Shown: positions 44,448-52,350 of the stretch, in pieces
Numbering within the stretch: the stretch's first letter is position 1
Layout: each line of letters opens with the position of its first letter
Assembly: GCA_934717855.1 (NCBI GenBank)
Contig: CAKUZI010000001.1
Location: 62,001-126,000 of the forward strand
DNA: 64,000 bases
Reading direction: 5' to 3'
Source of the DNA: an uncultured Candidatus Melainabacteria bacterium
GTDB lineage: Bacteria > Cyanobacteriota > Vampirovibrionia > Gastranaerophilales > Gastranaerophilaceae
Notes under the pieces: model-generated
What the model saw: only the letters and a program-made list of their open reading frames with translations
The model's database searches: none
What the model was told of the DNA's origin: nothing
Made by a program: the position numbers and the translations under genes

Positions 44448-45509
44448 TTAGCAAATGTACATGCAATCACCGTAGGAGAAAAATCTATATTTGTTTTCGA
44501 TAGCTTCTTTGTATGCGTCGAAAATAAAATCTTTTCCGGCTAATGCACTTACTAGCATTAAAAGTGTTGATTTGGGTAAGTGGAAATTAGTTATTAAATT
44601 ATCTATAACTTTAAATTCATAAGGTGGATAAATAAACAATTCGGAGTGGTCATGGCATGCTTTAATGCAACCATATTTTTGGTAAGCAGTTTCAAGAGTT
44701 CGAACAGTTGTTGTTCCAACTGCTACAATTTTCTTCCCGTCTGCTTTAGCCTTGTTTATTTGTTCGGCGGCTTTTTCTGAAATTTCAAAAGTCTCAGAGT
44801 GCATTTTGTGGTTTTCAACATTTTCGCATTGAACAGGTCTGAATGTCCCTAATCCGACATTTAAAGTTACATAAGCAAGTTCAACACCTTTTTCTTCTAA
44901 TTTTTTAAGAATTTCTTTTGTGAAGTGCAAACCTGCAGTTGGAGCTGCAACAGAACCCTCGTCTTTTGCATAAACTGTTTGGTAACGTTCAAAATCAAGT
45001 TTTTTCAAGTCTTCATTAGGAATTTTTCTTTCAATATAAGGCGGAAGAGGAATGTTTCCATTTTTGTGCAAAATATCAAGAACATTGTCGCCTTTATAAA
45101 TTAATTCAACAAGCCATTCCCCATTTTCTTCCAAGCGTTTAATCGCCCTGACTGATAGTTCGTCGCTAATTTTTATAATTGTATCAGGTTTTACTCTTTT
45201 AGACGGCTTAATAAGGACTTCCCAGTTTTCTCCATTATCGTGAGTTTCATGATTTTGTTTTAACAAAAATACTTCAATTTTTGCACCTGTATCTTTATGA
45301 CCGATTAATCTAGCCGGTAAAACTTTGGTGTTATTCATTACCAGTAAAGTATTCGGTTCTATTAGGTCTACAATGTCATAAAAATGTTTATGAGAAATGG
45401 TTCTATCCTTTCGGTTTAGAACCATCATTCTTGAATTTTCTCTTTTATCAGCCGGCATTTGAGCTATTAATTCTTCCGGCAAATTATAATCATATTCTGA
45501 AATTAGCAT
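44448..45509 (-). CDS. queA: S-adenosylmethionine:tRNA ribosyltransferase-isomerase
   Basis: 353 aa from ATG 45509 (AAGAG upstream; the longer frame from 45548 overlaps yidC). It makes epoxyqueuosine at position 34 of tRNA. Motifs: YDYNLPEELIAQMPADKR, RLIGHKDTGAKIEVFLL, AAPTAGLHFT and TNFHLPKSTLLMLVSA. Begins 4 bp after the yidC stop. Confidence 0.95.
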   Translation of the reverse strand: MLISEYDYNLPEELIAQMPADKRENSRMMVLNRKDRTISHKHFYDIVDLIEPNTLLVMNNTKVLPARLIGHKDTGAKIEVFLLKQNHETHDNGENWEVLIKPSKRVKPDTIIKISDELSVRAIKRLEENGEWLVELIYKGDNVLDILHKNGNIPLPPYIERKIPNEDLKKLDFERYQTVYAKDEGSVAAPTAGLHFTKEILKKLEEKGVELAYVTLNVGLGTFRPVQCENVENHKMHSETFEISEKAAEQINKAKADGKKIVAVGTTTVRTLETAYQKYGCIKACHDHSELFIYPPYEFKVIDNLITNFHLPKSTLLMLVSALAGKDFIFDAYKEAIENKYRFFSYGDCMYIC

Positions 45510-45513
45510 TATT

Positions 45514-46602
45514 TTACTCTTTTGATTTAATTTGTTTTGCTCCTGCAACTTCGCTATCGCTAGCTAAAACCTGTGTTTTTGCTTGTTCTGCATCAATTTG
45601 TTTGTTAACAATTACAGTTTGCAAAATTTGAATAATGTTACTTGTTACAAGGTATAACAAAACACCTGCCGGAATTGGAATAATTACGAATGTACCGATA
45701 ATCATAATTGGCATGAATGTTCCCATTGATTTTTGAATAGCTTCTTGTGTTGGGTCAACAGCGCCGTCTTTAGGTTTGTTTGTTGCCATCATAATTTTTT
45801 GAGAAGCAAACATTGTTAGAGCAAATAATGCAATTAGGACAAATACATCCCAATGGAAAGATCTCGATGCTACAGTTGTTGGAACAGATGAAGCAAGAAC
45901 ACTTCCTTCTTTTGTAAATGTAACATTTTCGATTTCTTTGTTAGACATGTCTGTTACGGCGATTTCTGCTTTTTCGATTTGGTCTAATTGAGCAAATTTT
46001 AAATCTAAATGATCTAAATCGATTTTGAAATCAACAGTTTTTCCAGGTTTAAATTCGCCTTGTATTTCAATAGCTTTTGCCGGATTTTTGATTTTTACAT
46101 TCTCAAGAGTTTCGTTTGGCAAATATACTTTTGCAGTTTTACCGATTGTAAAAGTATCCCCTTGAGAAACGCCAAAACTACCGTCATAAGAACGTCCGGC
46201 TGTTGCTCGTAGTGTTGTATCAAGTCTTCCTAAAAATCCGAAAGATGCATCTCCTGCAATTTGAATAAATTGAGGGCTCATCAATGCAGAGTACAACAAA
46301 ATAAAAATAGGCAGTTGTATTAATAATGGCAAACATCCACCCATTGGATTGAACTTATGTTCTTTGTAAAATTCCATAAGTTTTTGTTGCATAACTTGCG
46401 GATTACTTTTGTATCTGTCTTGAATAGCTTTAATTTTAGGTTGTAAAGATTGCATCATTTTCATTGATCGTTGTTGAGATACGTTCAATGGCCACATAGC
46501 AAGTCTGATTACAACAGTTAATAATATAATTGCAAGCCCATAACTACCCACGATGGAAGCTAGTGCTTTTAAAACTTCAATAGTTAAAGTAGTAAAATCC
46601 AA
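45514..46602 (-). CDS. yidC: Membrane protein insertase YidC
   Basis: 362 aa. It inserts proteins into the inner membrane. The first helix has the conserved Arg (LLTVVIRLAMWPL), then the cytoplasmic coil (QQRSMKMMQSLQPKIKAIQ) and GGCLPLLIQLPIFILLYSAL. A polar insert of about 120 residues separates the first conserved helices from the last three, unlike the N-terminal periplasmic domain of E. coli. rpmH and rnpA are not upstream. Confidence 0.9.
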   Translation of the reverse strand: MDFTTLTIEVLKALASIVGSYGLAIILLTVVIRLAMWPLNVSQQRSMKMMQSLQPKIKAIQDRYKSNPQVMQQKLMEFYKEHKFNPMGGCLPLLIQLPIFILLYSALMSPQFIQIAGDASFGFLGRLDTTLRATAGRSYDGSFGVSQGDTFTIGKTAKVYLPNETLENVKIKNPAKAIEIQGEFKPGKTVDFKIDLDHLDLKFAQLDQIEKAEIAVTDMSNKEIENVTFTKEGSVLASSVPTTVASRSFHWDVFVLIALFALTMFASQKIMMATNKPKDGAVDPTQEAIQKSMGTFMPIMIIGTFVIIPIPAGVLLYLVTSNIIQILQTVIVNKQIDAEQAKTQVLASDSEVAGAKQIKSKE

Positions 46603-46627
46603 TTCCCTAATCCTCTTCTTGTGTTTT

Positions 46628-46695
46628 GATTCTTCGGCTTAGTGATTGTCTTTCTGAGCGAAGCGAAGAATCTCTGATAGCCTCAGAATGACATC
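46628..46695. repeat. Interspersed palindromic repeat (GATTCTTCG... CTCAGAATGAC type)
   Basis: Arms GATTCTTCG/CGAAGAATC (46628-46636, 46664-46672) and TTCTGAG/CTCAGAA (46652-46658, 46682-46688), with GAGCGAAGCGAAGAATC in between. This word set is a repeat type common between genes in many bacteria. It lies upstream of yidC. Confidence 0.6.
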
Positions 46696-46758
46696 TTCTA
46701 AAACTCTATTATAAAATCATGGTCAAGTCAACAAATTGTAAACTTTCGCTATAAAAAC

Positions 46759-46795
46759 GCAATTTTTTGACAATAAAAGTTTTTATATTAGTAAG
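46759..46795 (+). promoter_or_regulatory. Bipartite promoter element (site J)
   Basis: GCAATTTT (46759-46766), 16 nt, TTATATTAGTAAG (46783-46795). It ends 30 nt before ATG 46826. Confidence 0.7.
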
Positions 46796-46825
46796 GGATT
46801 AATATTAGAAAAGGTTAGTTTATAT

Positions 46826-47404
46826 ATGAAAGTAACAGGCGGTTTGATAAAATATGCAACAAGAAGTTTTGCAGGCAGTGTTGATACTATAGCAAAAAAT
46901 AAGCTAAATATACAATCAGTTTGTACTGCAGGCAATAGAGCTAATATCCCACTTTCTTGCTTTTCAAGAACTAAAAATGGTGATTTTATATTATATCGAG
47001 GTTTGAAAACGCATTTTGGGGCAGATTATGAAAAATCAGTAGCAGCAGCTTCAGGGCAAACAAGAAAAGGGATTTTAAAACGTTCTGGTTTATCAAAAAG
47101 ACAGTTAATAACAAGTTATACTGGGTTGACTCAGCATGGAGATCCGGTTTTACACACTACAACAAAAAGAAAAATTGCAAGAACTTTCGCCGGTGATAAC
47201 GGTGTGATAGTAGTTTATCGGGTGCCTAAAAAGTACATTGAGCGAGCCGGGTTTTTAGGGTATATTGACGAAAATGAAATATCTTTTTTCCATTCTATTC
47301 CTAAAAAATTTGTTCAAAGAGTGTTACATACCAGACCGACAAAACCAGCTGAAAAGGATGGTCTATTAGCTCAATTGCCTAAAACTATAAATATTCAAAT
47401 TTAA
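46826..47404 (+). CDS. Putative ADP-ribosyltransferase-like protein, leaderless
   Basis: 192 aa, not a named family. The order of short motifs fits the R-S-E class of ADP-ribosyltransferases: Arg58 in FILYRGLKT, a Thr triplet in VLHTTTKRKIARTFAGDNG (111-113) in the STS position, and Glu149-x-Glu151 in IDENEISFFHSIPKKFV. No signal peptide. Its closest analogues by layout are toxin or effector ARTs. Promoter site J lies upstream. Without structure prediction this stays tentative. Confidence 0.5.
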   Translation: MKVTGGLIKYATRSFAGSVDTIAKNKLNIQSVCTAGNRANIPLSCFSRTKNGDFILYRGLKTHFGADYEKSVAAASGQTRKGILKRSGLSKRQLITSYTGLTQHGDPVLHTTTKRKIARTFAGDNGVIVVYRVPKKYIERAGFLGYIDENEISFFHSIPKKFVQRVLHTRPTKPAEKDGLLAQLPKTINIQI

Positions 47405-47434
47405 TAAATTCCTAAAAAAATATAAAAAAAGCAC

Positions 47435-47463
47435 TTGACTATAAAAAATTTTTATAATACACT
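47435..47463 (+). promoter_or_regulatory. tRNA-Pro promoter
   Basis: TTGACT (47435-47440), 17 nt, TACACT (47458-47463). Spacer ATAAAAAAT start is shared with the tRNA-Val promoter. Confidence 0.65.
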
Positions 47464-47481
47464 TGAATTTGTCAGCAGTGA

Positions 47482-47558
47482 CGGGATGTGGCGCAGCTTG
47501 GTAGCGCACCTCGCTTGGGACGAGGGGGTCGCACGTTCAAATCGTGTCATCCCGACCA
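47482..47558 (+). tRNA. tRNA-Pro (anticodon TGG)
   Basis: 77 nt with encoded CCA. Acceptor arms CGGGATG / CATCCCG pair fully, the anticodon stem CCTCG/CGAGG encloses CTTGGGA with anticodon TGG, and the T-loop is GTTCAAATC. Confidence 0.95.
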
Positions 47559-47568
47559 TTTAAATTAA

Positions 47569-47598
47569 AAAGAGAGCCCTAAAGGGTTCTCTTTTTTT
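47569..47598 (+). terminator. Intrinsic terminator after tRNA-Pro
   Basis: 12-bp stem (47569-47580 and 47583-47594) with one G-U pair and a T-run. Confidence 0.8.
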
Positions 47599-47628
47599 AT
47601 CAAAATTAGTTATGGAAGGTTGATTTTT

Positions 47629-47943
47629 ATGAAAATACAGCGCATAAAACCCAAAAATACAACTTTAAAAGATTTGAAAAATTTAAGAAAACATGGTTCA
47701 AGAGCAGAATCAAAAAAATGGGGATATTTTGGTGTTTCCAAAATTTGCTACTCCCCTGAAACAAAGTTTGAAAATATCGTTCATGTTGATAATGGTTCTC
47801 CAATGCCTGAAACAAGGTTAGATAAATTTTTAAATAAATTAGATAATTTTTCTGAACCGATAGTTATATCGAAAGAAGAGATGAAAGATTATGCTAAACA
47901 GGTCGCAAAGAAAATTGCTTCTTGGAAAAAGATTTTTGGTTAA
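47629..47943 (+). CDS. Small basic protein of unknown function
   Basis: 104 aa from ATG 47629 with GGAAGG upstream. Highly basic N-terminus (MKIQRIKPKNTTLKDLKNLR), a short beta-like centre (WGYFGVSKICYSPETKF) and helical C-terminus. No signal peptide. Between tRNA-Pro and the rubredoxin gene. Not recognised. Confidence 0.55.
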   Translation: MKIQRIKPKNTTLKDLKNLRKHGSRAESKKWGYFGVSKICYSPETKFENIVHVDNGSPMPETRLDKFLNKLDNFSEPIVISKEEMKDYAKQVAKKIASWKKIFG

Positions 47944-47947
47944 TTCT

Positions 47948-48082
47948 TTACTCTAATTCACTAAACTGTTCCTTTGGTGCTCCGCAAATAGGGCATTCGT
48001 AGCTGTCGGGCAAGTCTTCGAATTTCTTTCCCTCTTTTTCCTCGTCATAAATCCATTGGCAAATGTCACATTGATATTTCAT
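47948..48082 (-). CDS. Rubredoxin-like protein
   Basis: 44 aa. Iron ligands as two pairs: CDIC (C5, C8) followed by QWIYDEE, and CPICGAP (C30, C33), the rubredoxin order, with the usual acidic FEDLPDSYECP run. It is about ten residues shorter than typical rubredoxin and has Gln instead of Gly after C8. GGAG lies before ATG. A role in oxygen or peroxide defence is family knowledge. It could instead be a rubredoxin-like domain of regulatory type. Confidence 0.85.
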   Translation of the reverse strand: MKYQCDICQWIYDEEKEGKKFEDLPDSYECPICGAPKEQFSELE

Positions 48083-48099
48083 ATTTTTCTCCTTTGTGT

Positions 48100-48105
48100 T
48101 ATAAT
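48100..48105 (+). promoter_or_regulatory. Extended -10 of the thioesterase operon
   Basis: TGT-TATAAT, 9 nt before ATG 48115, so the leader is only a few nt. No Shine-Dalgarno. Confidence 0.5.
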
Positions 48106-48114
48106 TAGTGTATT

Positions 48115-48522
48115 ATGAAACATATTTTTGAAACTAAAGTTTATTACGCAGATACAGACGCTTATGGCGTTGTTTGGCATGGAACATATTTGAGATGGAT
48201 GGAAAAAGGTCGTGTGGATTTATGCGATATGCTAGGTTTAGATTTGGTCGCAATGAAAAGTAACGATGTTCTTCTCCCTGTTGCAAATATGAATGTTCGC
48301 TACAAAGCTTCTGCTCGTTTGAATGATGATATTATTATTGAAACATGGATTGAAAAATACAATAGCTTATCAGTTACATTCGGTCAGCTAATCAAGTCTA
48401 AGAAAGATGAAAAAATCTTTATTAAAGCTGAATTTGATGTTGTTGCTATTAATGAAGCCGGAAAATTATATAGAAGATTTCCGGAAGTAGTTGTTAACGC
48501 ATTAAAAAAGTCTGAGGAATAG
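48115..48522 (+). CDS. Acyl-CoA thioesterase, YbgC/FadM (hotdog) family
   Basis: 135 aa hotdog-fold thioesterase. The catalytic signature YYADTDAYGVVWHGTYLRWME has the Asp used for hydrolysis. The precise acyl-CoA is unknown. First gene of a run with a pseudouridine synthase and coaE. Confidence 0.88.
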   Translation: MKHIFETKVYYADTDAYGVVWHGTYLRWMEKGRVDLCDMLGLDLVAMKSNDVLLPVANMNVRYKASARLNDDIIIETWIEKYNSLSVTFGQLIKSKKDEKIFIKAEFDVVAINEAGKLYRRFPEVVVNALKKSEE

Positions 48523-48532
48523 AGGTAAAATA

Positions 48533-49261
48533 ATGAGTGGAGTTCGCTTAAACAAGTATATTGCAACTTCAGGACTTTGTTCTCGCAGAAAAGCAGATGA
48601 ACTTATAGAACAGGGTGTTGTTGCTGTTAATGGGAAAGTTGTGAAAGAACTCGGGTACCTTGTTCAACCTAAGGACAAAGTTTTTGTAAATAAAAAACTT
48701 ATTCATCCTCAAAAACATTTGTATTACAAGTTTTATAAACCTGCGGGTTATATTACTACTTGTGATGATGAAAAAGGGCGTAAAACAATCTACGATATTT
48801 TGCCTGAAAACTTAAACAATCTTAAACCTGTCGGCAGGTTAGATAAAGATTCTACAGGACTTTTGATTTTAACAAACGACGGAGATTTGATAAACGAATT
48901 AACACATCCGTCAATAAAAGTTCCTAAAATTTATATGGTTACAGTAAATTCAGCTGTTCATAGAAAAGATCTTGAGCAAATGGCGAATGGTGTTGAAATA
49001 GAACCTAAAAAGATTGCATATGCAGATATTCAGGTTTTAGAAATTGATAACAAGCATACAGAAATGCAAATAACCTTATATCAAGGCATGAACAGACAAA
49101 TTAGAAAAATGTTTGAACATTTTGGTTACGAAGTTAAAGTATTAAAAAGGGTTCAGCATGCTACAATTAGGCTTGATGGGCTTAAACGTGGAGATGTAAA
49201 GCCTCTTAAACCTGCTCAAATTAAAGAGTTGAAAAATTTTTTAAATAGGATTTCGAAATGA
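48533..49261 (+). CDS. rRNA pseudouridine synthase, RluB/RsuA family
   Basis: 242 aa. An N-terminal S4 RNA-binding domain (VRLNKYIATSGLCSRRKADEL) precedes the catalytic domain with PVGRLDKDSTGLLILTNDGD carrying the nucleophilic Asp, and GMNRQIRKMFEHFGYEV. The target may be 23S U2605 (RluB) or 16S U516 (RsuA). Overlaps coaE by 4 bp. Confidence 0.92.
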   Translation: MSGVRLNKYIATSGLCSRRKADELIEQGVVAVNGKVVKELGYLVQPKDKVFVNKKLIHPQKHLYYKFYKPAGYITTCDDEKGRKTIYDILPENLNNLKPVGRLDKDSTGLLILTNDGDLINELTHPSIKVPKIYMVTVNSAVHRKDLEQMANGVEIEPKKIAYADIQVLEIDNKHTEMQITLYQGMNRQIRKMFEHFGYEVKVLKRVQHATIRLDGLKRGDVKPLKPAQIKELKNFLNRISK

Positions 49262-49833
49262 TAAAGTTTGCGCTTTGCGGAAATATTGCATCCGGAAAAT
49301 CTACTGTTCAAAAGCTTTTAGAAAATCATGGGTATAAAGTTCTTGATACTGATAAAGTTGCACATGAACTTTTGACCGTGAACAATTCAGAATTATACTT
49401 AGTATTTAAAAAACTTGATGTTTTTGAAAATGGAGAGTTTTCAAGAGAAAAACTTGGTAAATTGGTATTTGCAGACAAAGAAATTAAACAAAAATTGGAA
49501 AATATCTTACATCCGCAAATACGAAAAAAAATAAAAGAATTTTTTGATAAAAACCAAAATGAAAAATATTTATTTGTAGGAATTCCGTTGTTGTTTGAAG
49601 CAGGTATGACGGATTTGTTTGATAAAATTGTTTTTATTTATGCAGATGATGACATAAGGTTGAAAAGGCTTTTGCATCGTAATGGTTATTCGGTTGATTA
49701 TGCAAAAGCCAGATTAAATTCACAAATGCGACAAGAAGAAAAAGCTCAAAAATCCGATTACGTAATAAACAATAACGGAAGTATTGAGGAATTATATAAA
49801 AATATTTTTAAGCTACTTGAACAAATCCGTTAA
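49258..49833 (+). CDS. coaE: Dephospho-CoA kinase
   Basis: 191 aa; last step of coenzyme A synthesis. Walker A is CGNIASGKSTVQKLL (family form G-x-x-x-S-G-K-S), then VLDTDKVAHELL and GIPLLFEAGM. Start overlaps the preceding gene (ATGA). Its last 26 bp overlap the 3' end of the opposite-strand CHAP gene. Confidence 0.94.
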   Translation: MIKFALCGNIASGKSTVQKLLENHGYKVLDTDKVAHELLTVNNSELYLVFKKLDVFENGEFSREKLGKLVFADKEIKQKLENILHPQIRKKIKEFFDKNQNEKYLFVGIPLLFEAGMTDLFDKIVFIYADDDIRLKRLLHRNGYSVDYAKARLNSQMRQEEKAQKSDYVINNNGSIEELYKNIFKLLEQIR

Positions 49834-50428
49834 TATCTTTGGAAGTATGTGTTCTTTCAGCTACTGTGCCCTTTGAGGTGTTTCCCTCAATTGTATAAAC
49901 TTTGCCGTCTCGAACTTCTTTGACAATTCCTGTATGAGACTTATTGAATATTACGACATCTCCGGGTTTAGCTTTGGAAACATCGGTTGTGTAACAGTTG
50001 TTATCTTTCCCCCATTGTTTTAAATTTTTTACTGCAGGAGAACCAAAACCTGTAGGGACAGATTTCCCATTAGCTCGAAATGCTTCTTTGGTTACATAAG
50101 TTACAAAATCTGCGCACCAAGCTTCAGATCTTCCACCTGTAAATTTTTTGTATGAACCGTCTTTTTCGTTGTACCCTTTGTATTTTAAAGCTGTTGTAAC
50201 AATAGAATTTCCTAAATTGCTGTCATATTTTGTTGGTTGAGTAACAGAACCAAATTTTAGGGAGCCAAAATTGAATAAGTTCAACTTGTTGTTTAATTGA
50301 GAAAAAATATTTGGATATTGTGGCAAATAGTAGCTACTAAATGCTGGCGCAAGCATATTAAAATAAGGGTTGAAATAATTTATATCAGCTTTAATATTAG
50401 TATTTGCGTTTACATTAACTAATCCCAT
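49808..50428 (-). CDS. CHAP-type amidase/peptidase domain protein, no Sec signal
   Basis: 206 aa. The C-terminal 130 residues form a CHAP/NlpC-like domain: Cys105 in SEAWCADFVTYV, His165 in FNKSHTGIVKEV, and Glu181/Asn183 in YTIEGNTSKG. CHAP enzymes cut peptidoglycan cross-bridges or stem peptides. The first 70 residues are Asn/Phe/Tyr rich and unlike a Sec signal. Promoter site E lies upstream. It shares the tail design with the neighbouring 50504 gene. Confidence 0.78.
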   Translation of the reverse strand: MGLVNVNANTNIKADINYFNPYFNMLAPAFSSYYLPQYPNIFSQLNNKLNLFNFGSLKFGSVTQPTKYDSNLGNSIVTTALKYKGYNEKDGSYKKFTGGRSEAWCADFVTYVTKEAFRANGKSVPTGFGSPAVKNLKQWGKDNNCYTTDVSKAKPGDVVIFNKSHTGIVKEVRDGKVYTIEGNTSKGTVAERTHTSKDINGFVQVA

Positions 50429-50448
50429 GATATCCCCTAATTTTTCCT

Positions 50449-50485
50449 CTTATTAATATAAAGTATTTTTGTTAGGGAAAATTGC
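50449..50485 (-). promoter_or_regulatory. Bipartite promoter element (site E)
   Basis: Minus strand: GCAATTTT (50485-50478), 16 nt ending AAAAATACT, TTATATTAATAAG (50461-50449). It ends 20 nt before ATG 50428. Confidence 0.7.
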
Positions 50486-50503
50486 TATATTTGTAACGAA
50501 TTG

Positions 50504-51127
50504 TTAAACAGGAATAAACACATAAGCTCTGTCTGTTTTAAGAATTTCATCTTCCATAACATCACTGCAAGCTTTTCCGTCGCCTAAAGCTACCGTTACA
50601 TGTCCGTCTTTCCCAATTCGCTTTGCCTGCCCGTTTTGATCTGTACATTGTTCGTTTGCATCATAAACAACCACACTGCCTTTAGGAAGTGATGACAGTT
50701 CTTCTCCTTTTACTTTTACCTCTTTAAAATTAGGATTAGCTCTGAAAATATATTTGCAAAATTCTCCATTCCCGTTTATATATGGTCCTAAACCGCTATT
50801 TACCATAGCATTTTTGACATATCTTGCACAAAGAGGGTTATTCGGATCTCTATCTGTCGGTAAACCTGCAACAACATTTTGTGCCAAAATTTCACCTTTA
50901 AATGGATTATATTGAGTGTTTCTATTGTAATTCATTTGGAATATAGAATTGTTCATGTTAGGCATAAACCCGTAGTTTTGAGTTTGCCAAATATTGTTTA
51001 TAGGCATGTTACAGCCATAAAAATTATTTGATGGCATGAAAAAATTCATCATGTTCATGAATGGATTGAACATATTCATGAATGAAAAATTACAATTATA
51101 ATTGTTAAAACAATTACTAAACCACAT
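50504..51127 (-). CDS. CHAP-like protein with Asn/Met/Phe-rich N-terminus
   Basis: 207 aa. Catalytic pair candidates are Cys100 (PLCARYVKNAM) and His176 (GKDGHVTVALGDGK), with GSVVVYDAN between, as in CHAP domains. Residues 1-80 are extremely rich in Asn, Met and Phe (FMNMFNPFMNMMNFF), not a Sec signal. Own promoter element F, so this and the neighbour are separate units of the same type. Divergent from the 49808 protein outside the motifs. Confidence 0.65.
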   Translation of the reverse strand: MWFSNCFNNYNCNFSFMNMFNPFMNMMNFFMPSNNFYGCNMPINNIWQTQNYGFMPNMNNSIFQMNYNRNTQYNPFKGEILAQNVVAGLPTDRDPNNPLCARYVKNAMVNSGLGPYINGNGEFCKYIFRANPNFKEVKVKGEELSSLPKGSVVVYDANEQCTDQNGQAKRIGKDGHVTVALGDGKACSDVMEDEILKTDRAYVFIPV

Positions 51128-51149
51128 AACCTTTTTACCTAATCCTAAC

Positions 51150-51186
51150 CTTATTTATATAAAGTGTTTTTGAACAAAAAAATTGC
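51150..51186 (-). promoter_or_regulatory. Bipartite promoter element (site F)
   Basis: Minus strand: GCAATTTT (51186-51179), 16 nt ending AAAAACACT, TTATATAAATAAG (51162-51150). It ends 22 nt before ATG 51127. Confidence 0.7.
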
Positions 51187-51236
51187 GTATTTTGTAAATT
51201 AATGTAAATTAGGTTGAAAATTAGGCATGAAATTTT

Positions 51237-51935
51237 TTATTTAAGATATTTGTGTAATTCTTGTTTTTCTTCAAATGTAACGCGCCCAACAACGGCTCTT
51301 TTACCATTTTCGTCTTTTATATAAACATAGAAATATCCAAAAGTTCCATCTTGATTTTTATTTCCAAGAGCTGTTCTTAAGTTTTTCATGTCAATGTAAA
51401 GTACGTTATTGATGTCATAATCTAAGGATTTGTCGTCCAAGGCTAAAGAACCATCTGAATTTAGTTTAACAAATCTGATATTTGCATTTTGTAGTTCTTG
51501 GGTGCTTATCTTAGAGGCGTTTCCGTCACTTTCAAGTTTCTTTAATGAGGCGAACAAATCATCTTTGCTATCTTCGTAACCTAAAATATTTTCAACTGTC
51601 CATTTACTATCTTGACTATCTTTTACTAAAACATAATCATTATTTTTAATTCTAACAATATACGGATCTAAATAGCTCAATCTTCCACTGTTTCGTAATG
51701 ATGGATTTGCGCTCAAAGTAAGTCTTCCTGAATATAAAGAAGTTCCGGCAAGTAAGCCTTGTAAGAAAAGTATATCCGGATTACTCATTCTGTATGTTGA
51801 ATATCTAACCGGCATGGTTGTGTATCTAGAAGTTGGGCTTGAATACACTATATTATTTAAAGCTTTATAATAATTTTGGCAAAATGCAGGTTGAGCAAGA
51901 ATTGTAAGTCCTAATAATAAACATATTTTCTTCAT
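51237..51935 (-). CDS. Secreted protein with EF-hand-like segment
   Basis: 232 aa from ATG 51935 (GAGGTG 7 nt upstream). Signal peptide MKKICLLLGLTILAQPAFC, whose Cys could also be a lipoprotein Cys, though the lipobox is poor. The centre reads FASLKKLESDGNASKISTQE, a degenerate EF-hand-like loop. The remainder is not recognised. No good bipartite element upstream, unlike its neighbours. Confidence 0.65.
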   Translation of the reverse strand: MKKICLLLGLTILAQPAFCQNYYKALNNIVYSSPTSRYTTMPVRYSTYRMSNPDILFLQGLLAGTSLYSGRLTLSANPSLRNSGRLSYLDPYIVRIKNNDYVLVKDSQDSKWTVENILGYEDSKDDLFASLKKLESDGNASKISTQELQNANIRFVKLNSDGSLALDDKSLDYDINNVLYIDMKNLRTALGNKNQDGTFGYFYVYIKDENGKRAVVGRVTFEEKQELHKYLK

Positions 51936-52004
51936 AAAATACACCTCATTTTCTTCTACATATATTTATAACGAAAATAAAATAAAAAAGTTCAAAAAAA
52001 ATGG

Positions 52005-52033
52005 TTGACAATAAAAAATGTTTAAGTTACTAT
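52005..52033 (+). promoter_or_regulatory. tRNA-Val promoter
   Basis: TTGACA (52005-52010), 17 nt, TACTAT (52028-52033). Confidence 0.65.
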
Positions 52034-52050
52034 AGATTTTGTCGGGAGAC

Positions 52051-52126
52051 GGGCGTTTAGCTCAGTTGGTAGAGCGCCTCCCTTACAAGGAGGATGTCAG
52101 AAGTTCGAGTCTTCTAACGCCCACCA
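52051..52126 (+). tRNA. tRNA-Val (anticodon TAC)
   Basis: 76 nt with encoded CCA. Acceptor GGGCGTT / AACGCCC pairs fully; anticodon stem CCTCC/GGAGG, loop CTTACAA with anticodon TAC; T-loop in AGTTCGAGTCT. Confidence 0.95.
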
Positions 52127-52350
52127 TTTTTAGAAAAAGAGCCTTTAAGGGCTCTTTTTTCTTGCCCTGATTGAATTTCAAAAGTTCGAGGATTTTTAAG
52201 AAAACCCCAAAGTGTGAGGTTCGTCCCCGAAAGTCCACCATTTTTAGAAAAAGAGCCTTTAAGGGCTCTTTTTTCTTGCCCTGATTGAATTTCAAAAGTT
52301 CGAGGATTTTTAAGAAAACCCCAAAGTGTGAGGTTCGTCCCCGAAAGTCC
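52123..52350. repeat. Two tandem 114-bp units after tRNA-Val, each with a terminator and a CCACCA end
   Basis: The word ACCATTTTTAG or its near copy recurs at 52123, 52237 and 52351, a period of 114 bp. Each unit has a terminator hairpin GAGCC-TTTAA-GGCTC with T-run, an AGTTCGAG word like the tRNA T-arm, and ends GTCCACCA like a tRNA tail. A third, diverged terminator follows (about 52365-52385). Confidence 0.85.
52139..52160 (+). terminator. Intrinsic terminator of tRNA-Val
   Basis: AAAGAGCC / GGCTCTTT stem with TTTAA loop, then T-run. Copied once at +114 in the tandem repeat. Confidence 0.8.

Noticed and set aside
51945..52000. Bipartite element before the 51237 secreted protein (TTATAAATATATG)
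   Set aside because: The first box is absent at the right distance and the gene has a Sec signal, unlike the others.
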